A DNA stretch of 64,000 nt from Cupriavidus sp. MP-37 (GCF_020618415.1 NZ_CP085345.1:62001-126000); one strand, 5' to 3'. Counted from the first letter of the stretch, positions 28,015 through 37,612 are shown. Translations and numbers: made by a program. The notes: generated by a model from the letters alone, not told the origin.

Positions 28015-28080
28015 GCCGCCCAGCCGCAGCCGGCCGGGTCTTTTCGTAGCCCGGCAGCGTGGCTTATCATGCACCCCTTT

Positions 28081-28119
28081 GCCGTTGTGCTTTGCCGTCG
28101 TGCTTCGCCGTCGTGCTTT
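28081..28119 (+). repeat. Three tandem 13-bp units
   Basis: GCCGTTGTGCTTT, GCCGTCGTGCTTC and GCCGTCGTGCTTT lie head to tail, with a partial fourth unit after. This is a non-coding micro-repeat between pcaD and the DUF1254 gene. Confidence 0.8.
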
Positions 28120-28277
28120 GCAGTTAGTGCGCCCGGTCTCGGATCCCCGCATTCGAGGAATTGACAGGCCCGAAGCGCGCGGACAAGATGCCACGACAGA
28201 TGCGCCTTCGGGACGACATGCCGGCAGTCATAGCCGAAATGCCCGGAGAACACGCAAGAACTTTGGGAATCGGGGTC

Positions 28278-29690
28278 ATGAAGCCTATCCTTCGTCAACT
28301 GGCGGGCGCGGTCACGCTCGCCGTCATGCTGTCCGGCTGCGCTACCGGGCCCGACTATGCCGGCAACCCGGCGGCCGCCGAGCAGCCGCCCTCCGACCAG
28401 GCCATGAAGGCCTTGTCCGCCGAGGTCTTCACCTTTGCCTATCCGATGGTGCTGATGGACGTGACGCGCGAGCTGATGACGCTGCGCACGCCCGCCAACA
28501 CCTTCAGCCACAAGCGCACCTTCCCGGATGCCACCTTCACCGATGTGGTCAGCCCCAATGCCGACACGCTGTACTCGTCGGCGTGGCTGGATCTGTCGCG
28601 CGAGCCGGTGATCCTGTCCGTGCCCGATACGCGCGGGCGCTATTACCTGATGCCGCTGATGGATGCCTGGACCAATGTGTTTGCCGCACCGGGCAAGCGC
28701 ACCACCGGCACCCGCCGCGGCAACTTCGCCATCACCGGCCCTGACTGGCGCGGCACGCTGCCCAAGGGCATGCAGGAGATCCGCTCGCCCACCTCGATGG
28801 TCTGGCTGATCGGCCGCACCCAGGCCAGCGGCAAGCAGGACTTCGCGGCGGTGCACCGGCTGCAGGACCAGTACCGGCTGACGCCGCTGTCGGCCTGGGG
28901 CGGCGGCCGCCGCGTGCCGGACAAGGCCGCGGCGCGGCCCGCGCTGGACCCCAACAGCGCCCCGGTCGAGCAGGTGGCAGCCATGGATGCGCAGGCGTTC
29001 TTCACGCGCTTTGCCGCGCTGCTGCCGGCCAACCCGCCGGCGCCGGCCGACAGCGCGATGGTCGAGAAGATGCGCCGCATGGGCATCCGCCCGGGCGTGC
29101 CGTTCAAGACCACGGTGATGGAACCGTCCACCGCGCGGGCCGTGCAGGAAGGGGCCACGGCCGCGCTGGCGGCGATCGAGCAGGCGGCGCGCAAGGGCAA
29201 TGCCGACGCCGGCAACGGCTGGGTCATGCATCGCGACCTGGGCACCTACGGCACCAGCTATGGCCGCCGCGCGGTCACGGCATGGGTAGGGCTGGGCGCC
29301 AACCTGCCGGAGGACGCGATCTACGCCTCGACCCGCACCGATGCCAACGGCAAGCCGCTGCAGGGCGGGGCGCGCTACGTGCTGCACTTCGACAAGCACC
29401 AGCTGCCGCCGGCGCGCGCGTTCTGGTCGCTGACGCTGTACAACGAGCGCCAGGCCTTTGTCCCGAACCCGATCCGGCGCTACGCCATCGGCAGCCGCGA
29501 CCGCCTGCGCTACAACCGCGACGGCTCGCTCGACATCTACATCCAGCATGAACGCCCGGCCGGCGCCCGGGCCGCCAACTGGCTGCCGGCGCCGCCCGAT
29601 GGCCTGAACATGATGCTGCGCGCGTACTGGCCGGAACAGGCGCTGCTCGACGGCACCTGGATGCCGCCGCCGGTGATGCGCGTGAACTGA
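28278..29690 (+). CDS. DUF1254/DUF1214 exported lipoprotein
   Basis: Exported protein of 470 aa with a lipoprotein signal (lipobox VMLSGC, Cys21). An N-terminal DUF1254 domain ([17 protein letters not shown], then [20 protein letters not shown]) and a C-terminal DUF1214 domain ([36 protein letters not shown]) follow. Its biological role is not established. ATG 28278 is chosen because it begins the signal peptide; upstream in-frame starts add about 39 residues of non-signal sequence. A very strong terminator follows. Confidence 0.88.
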   Translation: MKPILRQLAGAVTLAVMLSGCATGPDYAGNPAAAEQPPSDQAMKALSAEVFTFAYPMVLMDVTRELMTLRTPANTFSHKRTFPDATFTDVVSPNADTLYSSAWLDLSREPVILSVPDTRGRYYLMPLMDAWTNVFAAPGKRTTGTRRGNFAITGPDWRGTLPKGMQEIRSPTSMVWLIGRTQASGKQDFAAVHRLQDQYRLTPLSAWGGGRRVPDKAAARPALDPNSAPVEQVAAMDAQAFFTRFAALLPANPPAPADSAMVEKMRRMGIRPGVPFKTTVMEPSTARAVQEGATAALAAIEQAARKGNADAGNGWVMHRDLGTYGTSYGRRAVTAWVGLGANLPEDAIYASTRTDANGKPLQGGARYVLHFDKHQLPPARAFWSLTLYNERQAFVPNPIRRYAIGSRDRLRYNRDGSLDIYIQHERPAGARAANWLPAPPDGLNMMLRAYWPEQALLDGTWMPPPVMRVN

Positions 29691-29713
29691 TCCGCCGGAC
29701 GCCGCCAGGCAAA

Positions 29714-29752
29714 CAGGCCGCATGCCCCGACGGGCATGCGGCCTGCTTTTTT
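29714..29752 (+). terminator. Strong intrinsic terminator
   Basis: A 14-bp perfect stem (29714-29727 with 29732-29745), loop CGAC, is followed by C and six T. It ends the DUF1254 transcript before the convergent metE. Confidence 0.95.
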
Positions 29753-29768
29753 ACGCGGGGGCGGCTTG

Positions 29769-32147
29769 TCAGTGCGCGTGCGTGGCGCAGGCGGTGCAGG
29801 CGCCGGCCGCGTGCGGCGCTGGTGCGATGCCGGCAGCGGGAGTGCGCTCGACACGCTTCCACGCCGCGATTTCCGGCGCCGACAGGCGCTGGCGCAGCGC
29901 GCGGGCCGCGCTGACCATGTTGGCCAGCGCCGCTTCGGTTTCCTCCCAGCCGCGCGTCTTCAGCCCGCAGTCAGGATTGACCCACAGCCGCTGCGGCGGC
30001 ACCACCTCGCAGGCGCGGTCCAGCAGCCGCTCCATCGCCTGCACCGACGGCACGCGCGGCGAGTGGATGTCATAGACGCCCGGGCCGATCTCGTTGGGGT
30101 AGTCGAAATCGCCGAAGCCCTCCAGCAGTTCCATCGCCGAGCGCGAGGTCTCGACGGTGATCACGTCCGCGTCCATCGCCGCGATCGCGGGCAGGATGTC
30201 GTTGAATTCGGCATAGCACATATGCGTATGGATCTGGGTCTGGTCCTGCACGCCGCTGGCCGACAGGCGGAACGCGGTCACGGCCCAGTCCAGATAGCTG
30301 TCCCAGTCGGCGCGGCGCAGCGGCAGCCCTTCGCGCAGCGCCGGTTCGTCGATCTGGATCACGCGGATGCCGGCCTGCTCGAGGTCGCACACCTCGTCGC
30401 GGATCGCCAGCGCCAGCTGGCGCGCGGTGGTGGCACGCGGCTGGTCGTCGCGCACGAAGGACCACTGCAGCATGGTGATGGGGCCGGTCAGCATGCCCTT
30501 CATCGGCCGCTCGGTCAGCGACTGCGCGTAGCGGGCCGTGTCGACCGTCATCGGTTCCGGGCGGTACACGTCGCCGTAGATCACCGGCGGCTTGACGCAG
30601 CGCGAGCCATAGCTCTGCACCCAGCCGTTCTCGGTGAAGCCGTAGCCGCACAGTTGCTCGCCGAAGTATTCGACCATGTCGTTGCGCTCGGCCTCGCCGT
30701 GCACCAGCACATCCAGCCCCAGCGCTTCCTGCTTGCGCACCGCCAGCGCGATCTCGGCGCGGATGCGCTCCAGGTATTCCAGCGCACCGATCTCGCCGCG
30801 CTTGAAGGCGGCCCGGGTTTGCCGGATCGCCGCGGTCTGCGGGAACGAGCCGATCGTGGTGGTCGGCAACAGCGGCAGCGCAAGCGCCGCGCGCTGGCGC
30901 TCGATGCGCTCGGCAAAGGGGCTGGCGCGGTGCGCCATTGCGTCAGTCACGCCAGCCAGGCGCTGCTGCACGCGCGGGTTAACCACGCGCCGCGAGCTCC
31001 GGCGCGATGCCTGTGCGGCGTCCGACGCGGCCAGCGCATCGGCGACGATCCCGTCGCCCTGGTTGAGCGCGCGTGCCAGTACCGACAGTTCGTCGAGCTT
31101 TTCGGTGGCGAAGGCGAGCCAGGACTTTAGCTCGGCATCGAGCCGCGACTCCTGCGCCAGCGACACCGGCACATGCAGCAGCGAGCACGACGGCGCCAGC
31201 CACAGGCGCTCGCCCAGCGCGCGGTGCAGCGGGCGCAGCAGGTCCAGCACGCGGCGCAGGTCGGTGCGCCAGATATTGCGGCCGTCGATCACGCCCAGCG
31301 ACAGCACCGCATGGCCGGGCAGCGCGGCCTGCCATGCCGCCAGCTGGTCGGGGGCGCGCACCAGGTCGATGTGGAAGCCATCGACAGGCAAGGCCGCCGC
31401 GCGCTGCGCATGGTCGGCCGCGGTATCAAAGTAAGTCGCCAGCAACAGCTTCGGGCCGCCCTCACGCAGCGCGGCATAGGCGCGCTCGAAGGCATCGAGC
31501 CAGGCCGGTTCCAGATCCAGGCACAGCGCCGGCTCATCGATCTGCACCCATTCGATGCCGCGTGCCTTCAGCTGGCCCAGGATGCGGCGATACGCCTGCA
31601 GCAGCCGCGGCAGCAGCGACAGCCGGTCGAAGCCCGGCACATGGCTCTTCGACAGCCACAGGTAGGTGACCGGCCCGATCAGCGCCGGACGGGCGCGCAG
31701 CCCCAGCGCCAGCGCTTCATCGGTTTCCTCGAAGAACCATTGCGGCCCGCCGTCGAAGGTGGTGTCGGCGTCCAGCTCCGGGACCAGGTAGTGGTAGTTG
31801 GTGTCGAACCACTTGGTCATTTCCATCGCTGGCTGCTCGCGGTTGCCGCGCGCCAGCTCGAAATACTGCGCCAGCGTGAGTTGCGCCGGGTCGAAGCCGA
31901 AGCGGCGCGGCAGCGCGCCCAGCAGCGCGGTCAGGCTCAGCATCTGGTCGTAGTAGGCAAAGTCGCCGGTGGCGACGGTGTCCAGGCCGCGTTCGGCCTG
32001 CAGCTGCCAGTGGCGGCGGCGCAGCTGGGCGGCCACCTCGCGCAGCTCGGCTTCGGTGCGTTCGCCGCGCCAGAACGCTTCTTGCGCAAACTTCAGTTCG
32101 CGGCGCTCGCCGATGCGGGGAAAGCCGAGGATATGGGTGCGTGCCAT
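29769..32147 (-). CDS. metE: Cobalamin-independent methionine synthase
   Basis: Cytoplasmic enzyme of 792 aa transferring a methyl group from 5-methyltetrahydropteroyl-triglutamate to homocysteine. An N-terminal pseudo-catalytic barrel ([15 protein letters not shown]) is followed by the catalytic barrel with [15 protein letters not shown] and the zinc site HTHMCYAEF (about 675) plus Cys in [13 protein letters not shown] (about 735). It is about 40 residues longer than Escherichia coli MetE. The extra C-terminus ends in [11 protein letters not shown], Cys/His-rich and unusual. GGAG precedes the ATG. It is divergent from metR, its likely activator. Confidence 0.96.
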   Translation of the reverse strand: MARTHILGFPRIGERRELKFAQEAFWRGERTEAELREVAAQLRRRHWQLQAERGLDTVATGDFAYYDQMLSLTALLGALPRRFGFDPAQLTLAQYFELARGNREQPAMEMTKWFDTNYHYLVPELDADTTFDGGPQWFFEETDEALALGLRARPALIGPVTYLWLSKSHVPGFDRLSLLPRLLQAYRRILGQLKARGIEWVQIDEPALCLDLEPAWLDAFERAYAALREGGPKLLLATYFDTAADHAQRAAALPVDGFHIDLVRAPDQLAAWQAALPGHAVLSLGVIDGRNIWRTDLRRVLDLLRPLHRALGERLWLAPSCSLLHVPVSLAQESRLDAELKSWLAFATEKLDELSVLARALNQGDGIVADALAASDAAQASRRSSRRVVNPRVQQRLAGVTDAMAHRASPFAERIERQRAALALPLLPTTTIGSFPQTAAIRQTRAAFKRGEIGALEYLERIRAEIALAVRKQEALGLDVLVHGEAERNDMVEYFGEQLCGYGFTENGWVQSYGSRCVKPPVIYGDVYRPEPMTVDTARYAQSLTERPMKGMLTGPITMLQWSFVRDDQPRATTARQLALAIRDEVCDLEQAGIRVIQIDEPALREGLPLRRADWDSYLDWAVTAFRLSASGVQDQTQIHTHMCYAEFNDILPAIAAMDADVITVETSRSAMELLEGFGDFDYPNEIGPGVYDIHSPRVPSVQAMERLLDRACEVVPPQRLWVNPDCGLKTRGWEETEAALANMVSAARALRQRLSAPEIAAWKRVERTPAAGIAPAPHAAGACTACATHAH

Positions 32148-32227
32148 GGTCTTGCTCCGGTAGAGGTCTGGCGCACAGTGTCGGTTTGCCCATAAAATGA
32201 ATCAAGCGACAAGTTTTAAACAACGTA

Positions 32228-32240
32228 TGAATCCATTTCA
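32228..32240. promoter_or_regulatory. Candidate MetR binding site
   Basis: TGAATCCATTTCA is a TGAA-N5-TTCA dyad, the MetR pattern, in the 129-bp metE/metR divergent region. The centre base is C rather than the preferred A or T. Confidence 0.6.
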
Positions 32241-32276
32241 TATCAAGACGGGAAGGCGGCAACGCGGGGGCCATGC

Positions 32277-33200
32277 ATGATCGAAGTCCGCCATTTGCGT
32301 TCTCTGGTGGCGATTGCCGAATCGGGCAAGCTGGCGACCGCGGCCGAACGCGTGCATGTCAGCCAGTCAGCGCTGTCGCACCAGATCAAGGCGATCGAGT
32401 CGCACTACGGCCTGCCGTTGTTCGACCGCACGCGCCAGGGCCTGCGCTTCACGCCGGCGGGCGAGCGCCTGCTGGCACTGGCGCGCGAGGTGCTGGCCGC
32501 GGTCAGCGCGGCCGACCGCGATATCGAACGGCTCAAGGGCGACACCCGCGGCGAGTTGCGCGTGGTGCTGGAATGCCATACGTGCTTTGACTGGCTGATG
32601 CCGGTGATGGACGAATTCCGCCGGCGCTGGCCGGAAGTGGAGGTGGACCTGGTCGCGGGCTTCCATGCCGATCCGATTGCGCTGCTGCGCAACGGCCGCG
32701 CCGACATGGTGATCGGCTCGCAGCCGGCGGCGCCGCGCGGGCTGGAGGTGGCGCCGCTGTTCCGCTTCGAGATCCTCGCGGTCATCGCCAACGAACACCG
32801 GCTGCGCAACAAGCGCCGCATCGAGGCCGCCGACCTCGCCGGCGAAACCCTGATCACTTATCCGGTGCCCGAATCACGCATCGACCTGATCCGCGAGGTG
32901 CTCGAACCCGCCGGGATCCACCTGGAGCGGCGCACCGCCGAACTGACGGTGGCCGTGCTGCAACTGGTGGCCAGCCGCCGCGGCGTGGCGGCGCTGCCCA
33001 ACTGGGGCGTCAAGAACTACGTCGACCACGACTACGTGCTGGCCAAGCGCATCGGTGCCAGGGGGCTGTGGAGCGAACTCTACGCGACCGTGCCGGCAGC
33101 GATGGCGCGGCGACCCTACGTGGCGGATTTTGTCGCGATCGTGCGGGATACCTGCGCGGCGCAGCTCGACGGCATCGAGCTGCTGGCGCCGGCAGCGTAG
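32277..33200 (+). CDS. metR: LysR-family activator MetR
   Basis: Regulator of 307 aa, best read as MetR from its sequence and its position divergent from metE. The helix-turn-helix contains ATAAERVHVSQSALSHQIKA. The effector domain carries VVLECHTCFDWLMPVMDEFR, close to the MetR homocysteine-responsive domain. The ATG at 32277 follows a GGGGG stretch; another ATG 4 bases upstream is out of frame. Confidence 0.9.
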   Translation: MIEVRHLRSLVAIAESGKLATAAERVHVSQSALSHQIKAIESHYGLPLFDRTRQGLRFTPAGERLLALAREVLAAVSAADRDIERLKGDTRGELRVVLECHTCFDWLMPVMDEFRRRWPEVEVDLVAGFHADPIALLRNGRADMVIGSQPAAPRGLEVAPLFRFEILAVIANEHRLRNKRRIEAADLAGETLITYPVPESRIDLIREVLEPAGIHLERRTAELTVAVLQLVASRRGVAALPNWGVKNYVDHDYVLAKRIGARGLWSELYATVPAAMARRPYVADFVAIVRDTCAAQLDGIELLAPAA

Positions 33201-33215
33201 CGGCGCGCTGTCGGT

Positions 33216-33557
33216 TCAAGCGGTCAGCAACAGGTCGGCGGCGCTGTCGCGGCGCGTGGCGGCGCGCGGTGCCGGCTCGGCCACCGTGTCGTCGTCCGGA
33301 TCGTCCACGTCAGCGACCAGCAGTTCGACGTCGAAGCCGTTATCGAGGCGGCGCAGGAACAACCACAGCAGGCCGGCGTCGTCTGCCGTCAGCGTGACAT
33401 GCATCAGCGCCTGCGGGGCGGCGTCGAAGCGCATCTGCTGCGGCGCCAGTCCGGTACGGCGCGCATTGGCCAGCACCCATTCCATCGCGCCGAACAGGTC
33501 GGCGGGGGCGAGACGCAGCGAGAGGCGCAAGGTGGGAAGCGGGCGGGTGGCGGGCAT
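33216..33557 (-). CDS. Small ACT-like protein, hypothetical
   Basis: Protein of 113 aa with a beta-alpha-beta-beta-alpha-beta-like pattern (TLRLSLRLA, LFGAMEWVLANARR, ALMHVTLTADDAGLLWLFLRRL, VELLVADV) reminiscent of ACT domains such as the small acetolactate-synthase regulatory subunit. The C-terminal tail is acidic then basic. I cannot name a family. It is divergent from the Lrp regulator across a 12-bp palindrome, so co-regulation with amino-acid sensing is plausible. Confidence 0.65.
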   Translation of the reverse strand: MPATRPLPTLRLSLRLAPADLFGAMEWVLANARRTGLAPQQMRFDAAPQALMHVTLTADDAGLLWLFLRRLDNGFDVELLVADVDDPDDDTVAEPAPRAATRRDSAADLLLTA

Positions 33558-33586
33558 GTGTCGTTTCCGGCAAGTCGATCTATACA

Positions 33587-33598
33587 GGTAAATTTACC
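33587..33598. promoter_or_regulatory. 12-bp palindrome between ACT-like gene and lrp-like gene
   Basis: GGTAAATTTACC is perfectly palindromic with an AT-rich core flanked by CA and AG, similar in form to Lrp/AsnC sites. It lies 30 bp upstream of the ACT-like gene and 113 bp upstream of the Lrp gene. Confidence 0.45.
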
Positions 33599-33710
33599 AG
33601 CCGTGCCGCAGAATTGGCTTCCTGATTCTCTTCGAATCCCGTCGAGTATCAGGAGGATTTCCGCATATTGATAGAATGTGAAGGAGATTATTCTTTCGCT
33701 GAGGTATTTG

Positions 33711-34181
33711 ATGGCACAGTCACCCAAACTCGACGAAACCGACCGCCGCATCCTGCGCGAACTGCGGCGCGATGGCCGCCTGTCCAATGCGCGGCTCGCC
33801 GAGCAGGTGGGGCTGTCGGCCACGCCGTGCTGGAATCGCGTGAGAGCGCTGGAAGAGAGTGGGGTCATCGAAGGCTACGCCGCGCTGCTGAACCAGAAGG
33901 CGTTGGGCTTGCCCGACACGGTGCTGATCGAAGTCACGCTGGAGCGGCACGACGACGACATGCTGTACCGCTTCGGCAAGGCCCTGGCGGAACTGCCGGA
34001 GGTGATGGAGGCCTACCTGCTGACCGGCGAATACGACTACCTGATCAAGGTGGCGGTGGCGGGCACGCAGGGTTATGAGGAGTTCCTGCGCCACAAGCTC
34101 TACAAGCTGCCCGGCCTGCGTCACAGCCGCTCGACCTTCGTGCTGCGCACGCTCAAGCGCGAGACTTCGGTCGAGCCGTGA
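33711..34181 (+). CDS. Lrp/AsnC-family transcriptional regulator
   Basis: Amino-acid-responsive regulator of 156 aa: N-terminal helix-turn-helix (KLDETDRRILRELRRDGR, then LAEQVGLSATPCWNRV) and C-terminal RAM/ACT ligand domain (VMEAYLLTGEYDYLIKV). ATG 33711 is chosen because GAGG lies 6 bases upstream and it gives the family's usual length; a GTG at 33678 would add 11 residues. It ends directly against the convergent membrane-protein gene. Which amino acid it senses is unknown. Confidence 0.9.
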   Translation: MAQSPKLDETDRRILRELRRDGRLSNARLAEQVGLSATPCWNRVRALEESGVIEGYAALLNQKALGLPDTVLIEVTLERHDDDMLYRFGKALAELPEVMEAYLLTGEYDYLIKVAVAGTQGYEEFLRHKLYKLPGLRHSRSTFVLRTLKRETSVEP

Positions 34182-34712
34182 TCAGGCGGTCCGCAGCACC
34201 TCTGCGGTGGTATTGCGCAGCGCGCGCAACGCCTCGTTGCATTGCTGCGGCGTGGTGGGGTGCACCAGCACGGCCCAGCGGCCATGCTGCACCGCCTCGC
34301 GCACCGGCGTGATCACCAGCTGGTGGTCCGGCCGCGCGGTCATCAGGCCAGCCAGCAGCATGCCGAACATCACCCCCAGGAATATGGCCGCGCCGGCCGC
34401 CAGGCCCGGGCTCTGCATCACCGCGTTGATTTCCTGCCGGTGCAGGATGCCGACCACGGCGAGGCCGATCACGGCCCCCAGCGCCGCCATCATCAGGTGC
34501 GAGCGCACCGCGGTTTGGACGATACCGTCGTTCTCGGGCTCCAGCTTGCGGCCGAAATGGGCCTCATACGGGTGCACCAGCCGCACTTGCCCCCGCTTCA
34601 GGTGCGCCTCGTAGCAGACGCGCTCGGCGGCGCTGCTGGCCGCGAGCTTGGTGTCGAACAATGCTGCGATCCTGGTGCTGGCGGCCTCGGCATTCAATGG
34701 ATTGGCTGTCAT
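34182..34712 (-). CDS. Two-helix membrane protein, hypothetical
   Basis: Protein of 176 aa starting at 34712, with AGGAG 6 bases upstream. A soluble N-terminus (about 1-75) contains YEAHLKRGQVRLVHPYEAHF. Two hydrophobic helices (about 76-96 and 104-127) and a C-terminal segment (LVITPVREAVQHGRWAVLVH) follow. I recognise no characterised family. It is convergent with the Lrp gene with no spacer and divergent from ribA. Confidence 0.65.
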   Translation of the reverse strand: MTANPLNAEAASTRIAALFDTKLAASSAAERVCYEAHLKRGQVRLVHPYEAHFGRKLEPENDGIVQTAVRSHLMMAALGAVIGLAVVGILHRQEINAVMQSPGLAAGAAIFLGVMFGMLLAGLMTARPDHQLVITPVREAVQHGRWAVLVHPTTPQQCNEALRALRNTTAEVLRTA

Positions 34713-34976
34713 GGCGAACTCCTGCTGCGGCCGTGCCGCGAGGCGGGCACTGCGCACTGTTTCCGCGCCCGCCGGGCGACGACCCATGTCCTGTAAACCG
34801 AGTCTAGAGACCCGTTTGAAGCGGCTGCATAAGTCGACGGCGCTTGCGCTTGTAGGAATTGGCCGACCACCCCGAGCGCCAGTCCCGGCGGGGGAATTCC
34901 AGCGCGAACGCCCGATTCCGCTCATAATGTCGGCGGTGCCGGGCTGCGCCCCCGCCTTTTGACCAAGAATTCCGGT
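34713..34976. other. Divergent intergenic region before ribA
   Basis: 264 bp between the membrane-protein gene and ribA. No recognisable FMN riboswitch, tRNA or strong sigma-70 pair is seen; only isolated AT-rich patches around 34795-34815 and 34850-34860. Confidence 0.4.
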
Positions 34977-35573
34977 ATGAACGACACAGAAATTGAGCTG
35001 ATCGACTCGGCGCGCCTGCCGACGCGATTCGGCGACTTCACGGCGCACGCCTTCAAGGGCGCCGATTCAGGCATCGAGCACCTGGCCCTCAGCGTGGGCG
35101 ATGTGGCGGGCGACAACGTGCTGATCCGCATGCATTCCGAATGCCTGACCGGTGACGTGTTCGGCTCTTGCCGCTGCGATTGCGGGCCGCAGCTCGAACT
35201 CGCCATGGAAAAGATCGTTGCCGAAGGCCGCGGCATCCTGTTGTACCTGCGCGGCCACGAAGGGCGCGGTATCGGCCTGGCCGAAAAGATCCGCGCCTAC
35301 CGCCTGCAAGACGGCGGTCTCGACACCGTCGACGCCAACCTGGCCCTGGGCCAGGCCATCGACGCCCGCAACTATGCCTTTGCCGCCGACCTGCTGCACC
35401 AGTGGGGCGTCAAGTCCGTGCGCCTGATGAGCAACAACCCGCTCAAGGCCGCCGCGCTCGAGAAGGCAGGCATTACCGTTTCGGAGCAACTGCGCCATAT
35501 CGTGCCGTCGAACGCCGAAAACGAGAAATACCTGGCGACCAAGCGCACGCGGATGGGGCATCTGCTGGACTGA
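34977..35573 (+). CDS. ribA: GTP cyclohydrolase II
   Basis: Riboflavin-pathway enzyme of 198 aa that opens GTP to a diaminopyrimidine. The zinc-ligand segment ECLTGDVFGSCRCDC (about residue 54) is followed by the catalytic YLRGHEGRGIGL and the GTP-binding RLMSNNPLKAAALEKAGI near the C-terminus. The length matches stand-alone RibA. ATG 34977 is used; a TTG at 34959 is less likely. It is not linked to other rib genes here. Compare the URC1 paralogue at 13774. Confidence 0.96.
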   Translation: MNDTEIELIDSARLPTRFGDFTAHAFKGADSGIEHLALSVGDVAGDNVLIRMHSECLTGDVFGSCRCDCGPQLELAMEKIVAEGRGILLYLRGHEGRGIGLAEKIRAYRLQDGGLDTVDANLALGQAIDARNYAFAADLLHQWGVKSVRLMSNNPLKAAALEKAGITVSEQLRHIVPSNAENEKYLATKRTRMGHLLD

Positions 35574-35620
35574 AACCGCTGTCGCCGACGGCCGCCCGGC
35601 TTTTTTCCCCCAAACCGCCC

Positions 35621-36982
35621 ATGTTCTGGACACTCGCCGCGACTGCAGTGCTGGTGGCCAGCCAAGTTGCGTCGGGCTGGTGGGTGGCGGTGCTGGCAGT
35701 CGTGATCTGGGCTGGCGGAATGCTATTGCTCGTTCTGGCAGGCCTGTGCCGTGGCGGCGCTGAGGGTAAGCCGCTTCCGGTCTCGTCGGATACCCCAGAG
35801 TCGTGTGACAAGGCGCTCCGCGTCGCGGGGCAGCCCTCTGGGCCGTGCCTGATACACGGTTCAGCGCCGCCCGGGACGGCAGCCGCAACACTGCACGCTG
35901 CCCCTCAGGGCAATGGCTGGCACCTATCCCTCGACGTTCTCGGCATTTCGTTCAACGAACGCTGGCCGCGTACGGATATCTGCATCACCCGCGAATACTT
36001 CCTGCGTAGTGGCGACCGCCTGCTGCTGCGCTACGCGCCACGGGGCGCGACGCCCGCCGGGCAATCATGGCATTGCGACATCTCGGGACGCTGGTGCGAC
36101 GGCGGAATGCCGCGTCGGGAGGTCCAGGTGAGCGCCACGCGCTTCGTGTGCATCCCCATACCGCATGACGGTGTCTACGAGATCGGCGTGGGCCAGGGCG
36201 ACCCGTCCGGGACTGAACACGGCCAGATCGAGGCATGGCTGGAAACGGACTCACCCGACCGCCTGGCGCAAAGCAACGAGCCACAACAAGAGAGCGGCGC
36301 CAGATGGCATTGCGACGCAGCAGGGCAATGGCGCGTCGAGATTGTCCACGAGTCTACGGCGCTGGACCGCGCCGCGATGCCTGCCCGGCAGGAAGAGTGG
36401 GTGCCGCCTAGCGCGGTGGTGCTGTTCGACCCGCGACATCAAGCCTGGGACGAAGCCGGCATCGCCGACCCGACCACGGACTGGGAGGCCGAGCGGCGCC
36501 ACGTCTTCCGCTACTACTTGCAGTTATGCCGGGGCGATGTGCTGGCCATCGAATATGCCTGGCGCCCGGCGAGGTTCGGTGTGCCGATGGACGACGGCAA
36601 CAGTATTTCCTTTACAAACGGGGAGCTTGAGCTGACTCAGTTCGTCCGATCGCCGACGCTGCTAAGCGTGCATACCGGATGGAGCGAGGCCACCGAGGAA
36701 ACGTCCAGGGTCATGATGGTGACCTGTCCTGACGACGGCTTCTTTCAGATCGAACTCACGCTCTACGGGCCAGCGGCATGGCGGACCAAGCGTTCACCGG
36801 AATTTCTGGAACTGCGTGTCCTGGGCGTGCAGCTGCGCCGCCCGGCGCAGGTACGCGATTTCAGTCTGGTCGACGCCTCGGTAGAAGATTGGTATCGGCG
36901 TACGGTGCCAGTGCCGCGCCATGCGCTGGCCCGGCGTGGCCCGTATTCCGACACGCAGCAAGCCTCCGACGCCCAGGCTTGA
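35621..36982 (+). CDS. Membrane-anchored protein with internal duplication, unknown function
   Basis: Protein of 453 aa starting at 35621. An N-terminal pair of hydrophobic segments (about 3-20 and 22-42) is followed by a large soluble part. Two related beta-rich halves are visible: TREYFLRSGDRLLLRYAP (about 122) against YYLQLCRGDVLAIEYAW (about 298), and RFVCIPIPHDGVYEI (about 175) against RVMMVTCPDDGFFQI (about 364). A WHCD..G.W motif occurs twice (about 150 and 229). I recognise no family. Its composition is less alanine/leucine-biased than its neighbours, so late acquisition is possible but unproven. It follows ribA on the same strand. Confidence 0.7.
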   Translation: MFWTLAATAVLVASQVASGWWVAVLAVVIWAGGMLLLVLAGLCRGGAEGKPLPVSSDTPESCDKALRVAGQPSGPCLIHGSAPPGTAAATLHAAPQGNGWHLSLDVLGISFNERWPRTDICITREYFLRSGDRLLLRYAPRGATPAGQSWHCDISGRWCDGGMPRREVQVSATRFVCIPIPHDGVYEIGVGQGDPSGTEHGQIEAWLETDSPDRLAQSNEPQQESGARWHCDAAGQWRVEIVHESTALDRAAMPARQEEWVPPSAVVLFDPRHQAWDEAGIADPTTDWEAERRHVFRYYLQLCRGDVLAIEYAWRPARFGVPMDDGNSISFTNGELELTQFVRSPTLLSVHTGWSEATEETSRVMMVTCPDDGFFQIELTLYGPAAWRTKRSPEFLELRVLGVQLRRPAQVRDFSLVDASVEDWYRRTVPVPRHALARRGPYSDTQQASDAQA

Positions 36983-37026
36983 TCAGATGCGCGGCGCGCT
37001 CGTGGGCCCTGAAATTACTTGATTAT

Positions 37027-37047
37027 ATAGTTGCCAACGGAAACTAT
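37027..37047. promoter_or_regulatory. Inverted repeat upstream of the MarR gene
   Basis: ATAGTTGCC and GGAAACTAT (8 of 9 pairs) flank an AAC spacer in an AT-rich patch 40 bp before the MarR start. The size and symmetry suit a MarR dimer acting on its own promoter. Confidence 0.55.
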
Positions 37048-37086
37048 TGCCCATAGAATCCATCCGCCGCCCCACCGCCTGCTGCC

Positions 37087-37566
37087 ATGTCCAACACCCC
37101 CAGCTCCACCCACTCGATCCTCGAATTCATGTCGTTCCGCCTGAACCGGCTCTGCGAAATGACCAAGAACTCGGCCTCCGGCTTCTACGAGCGGGAATTC
37201 GGCATCGGGCTGCGCGAACTGCGTGTGCTGCGTTTCGCCGGGCTGGAGCCGGGGTTGACGCTGACGCGCTTGATGGAACTGGTGCTGCTGGAAAAAACGG
37301 TGACATCGAAGCTGGTCACCGCGCTGGCCAAGCGCGGCCTGCTGCGTCGTGAAGTGGGCGAAGCCGATGCCCGGCAGTTGAACCTCTACCTGACGCCGGC
37401 CGGCGAAGCCCTGGTGGCGCAGACCTACCAGCGCGGCGACATGCTGGAAAAGATGTTCCTGTCGGTGCTGAGCGAGGCTGAAGTGAAGACGCTGGATCGC
37501 TGTATCGACAAGCTCACCCGAGCCCTGATCGCACATCAGCAAGGCGCGGAGGCACCGGCGGACTGA
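37087..37566 (+). CDS. MarR-family transcriptional regulator
   Basis: Winged-helix regulator of 159 aa. The recognition region is TRLMELVLLEKTVTSKLVTALAKR (about 57-80), with the wing after REVGEADARQLNLYLTPAGE. The length is typical. It precedes an exported serine hydrolase gene by 46 bp on the same strand and probably controls itself and that gene. An inverted repeat upstream supports autoregulation. The ligand is unknown. Confidence 0.88.
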   Translation: MSNTPSSTHSILEFMSFRLNRLCEMTKNSASGFYEREFGIGLRELRVLRFAGLEPGLTLTRLMELVLLEKTVTSKLVTALAKRGLLRREVGEADARQLNLYLTPAGEALVAQTYQRGDMLEKMFLSVLSEAEVKTLDRCIDKLTRALIAHQQGAEAPAD

Positions 37567-37612
37567 GGCAAGGGCGGCGACCACCCTGACCAAAACAAGG
37601 CAAGGAGACAGC

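Noticed and set aside
28081..28119. 13-bp tandem units considered as CRISPR or iterons
   Set aside because: Too short, contiguous without spacers, and no replication gene nearby.
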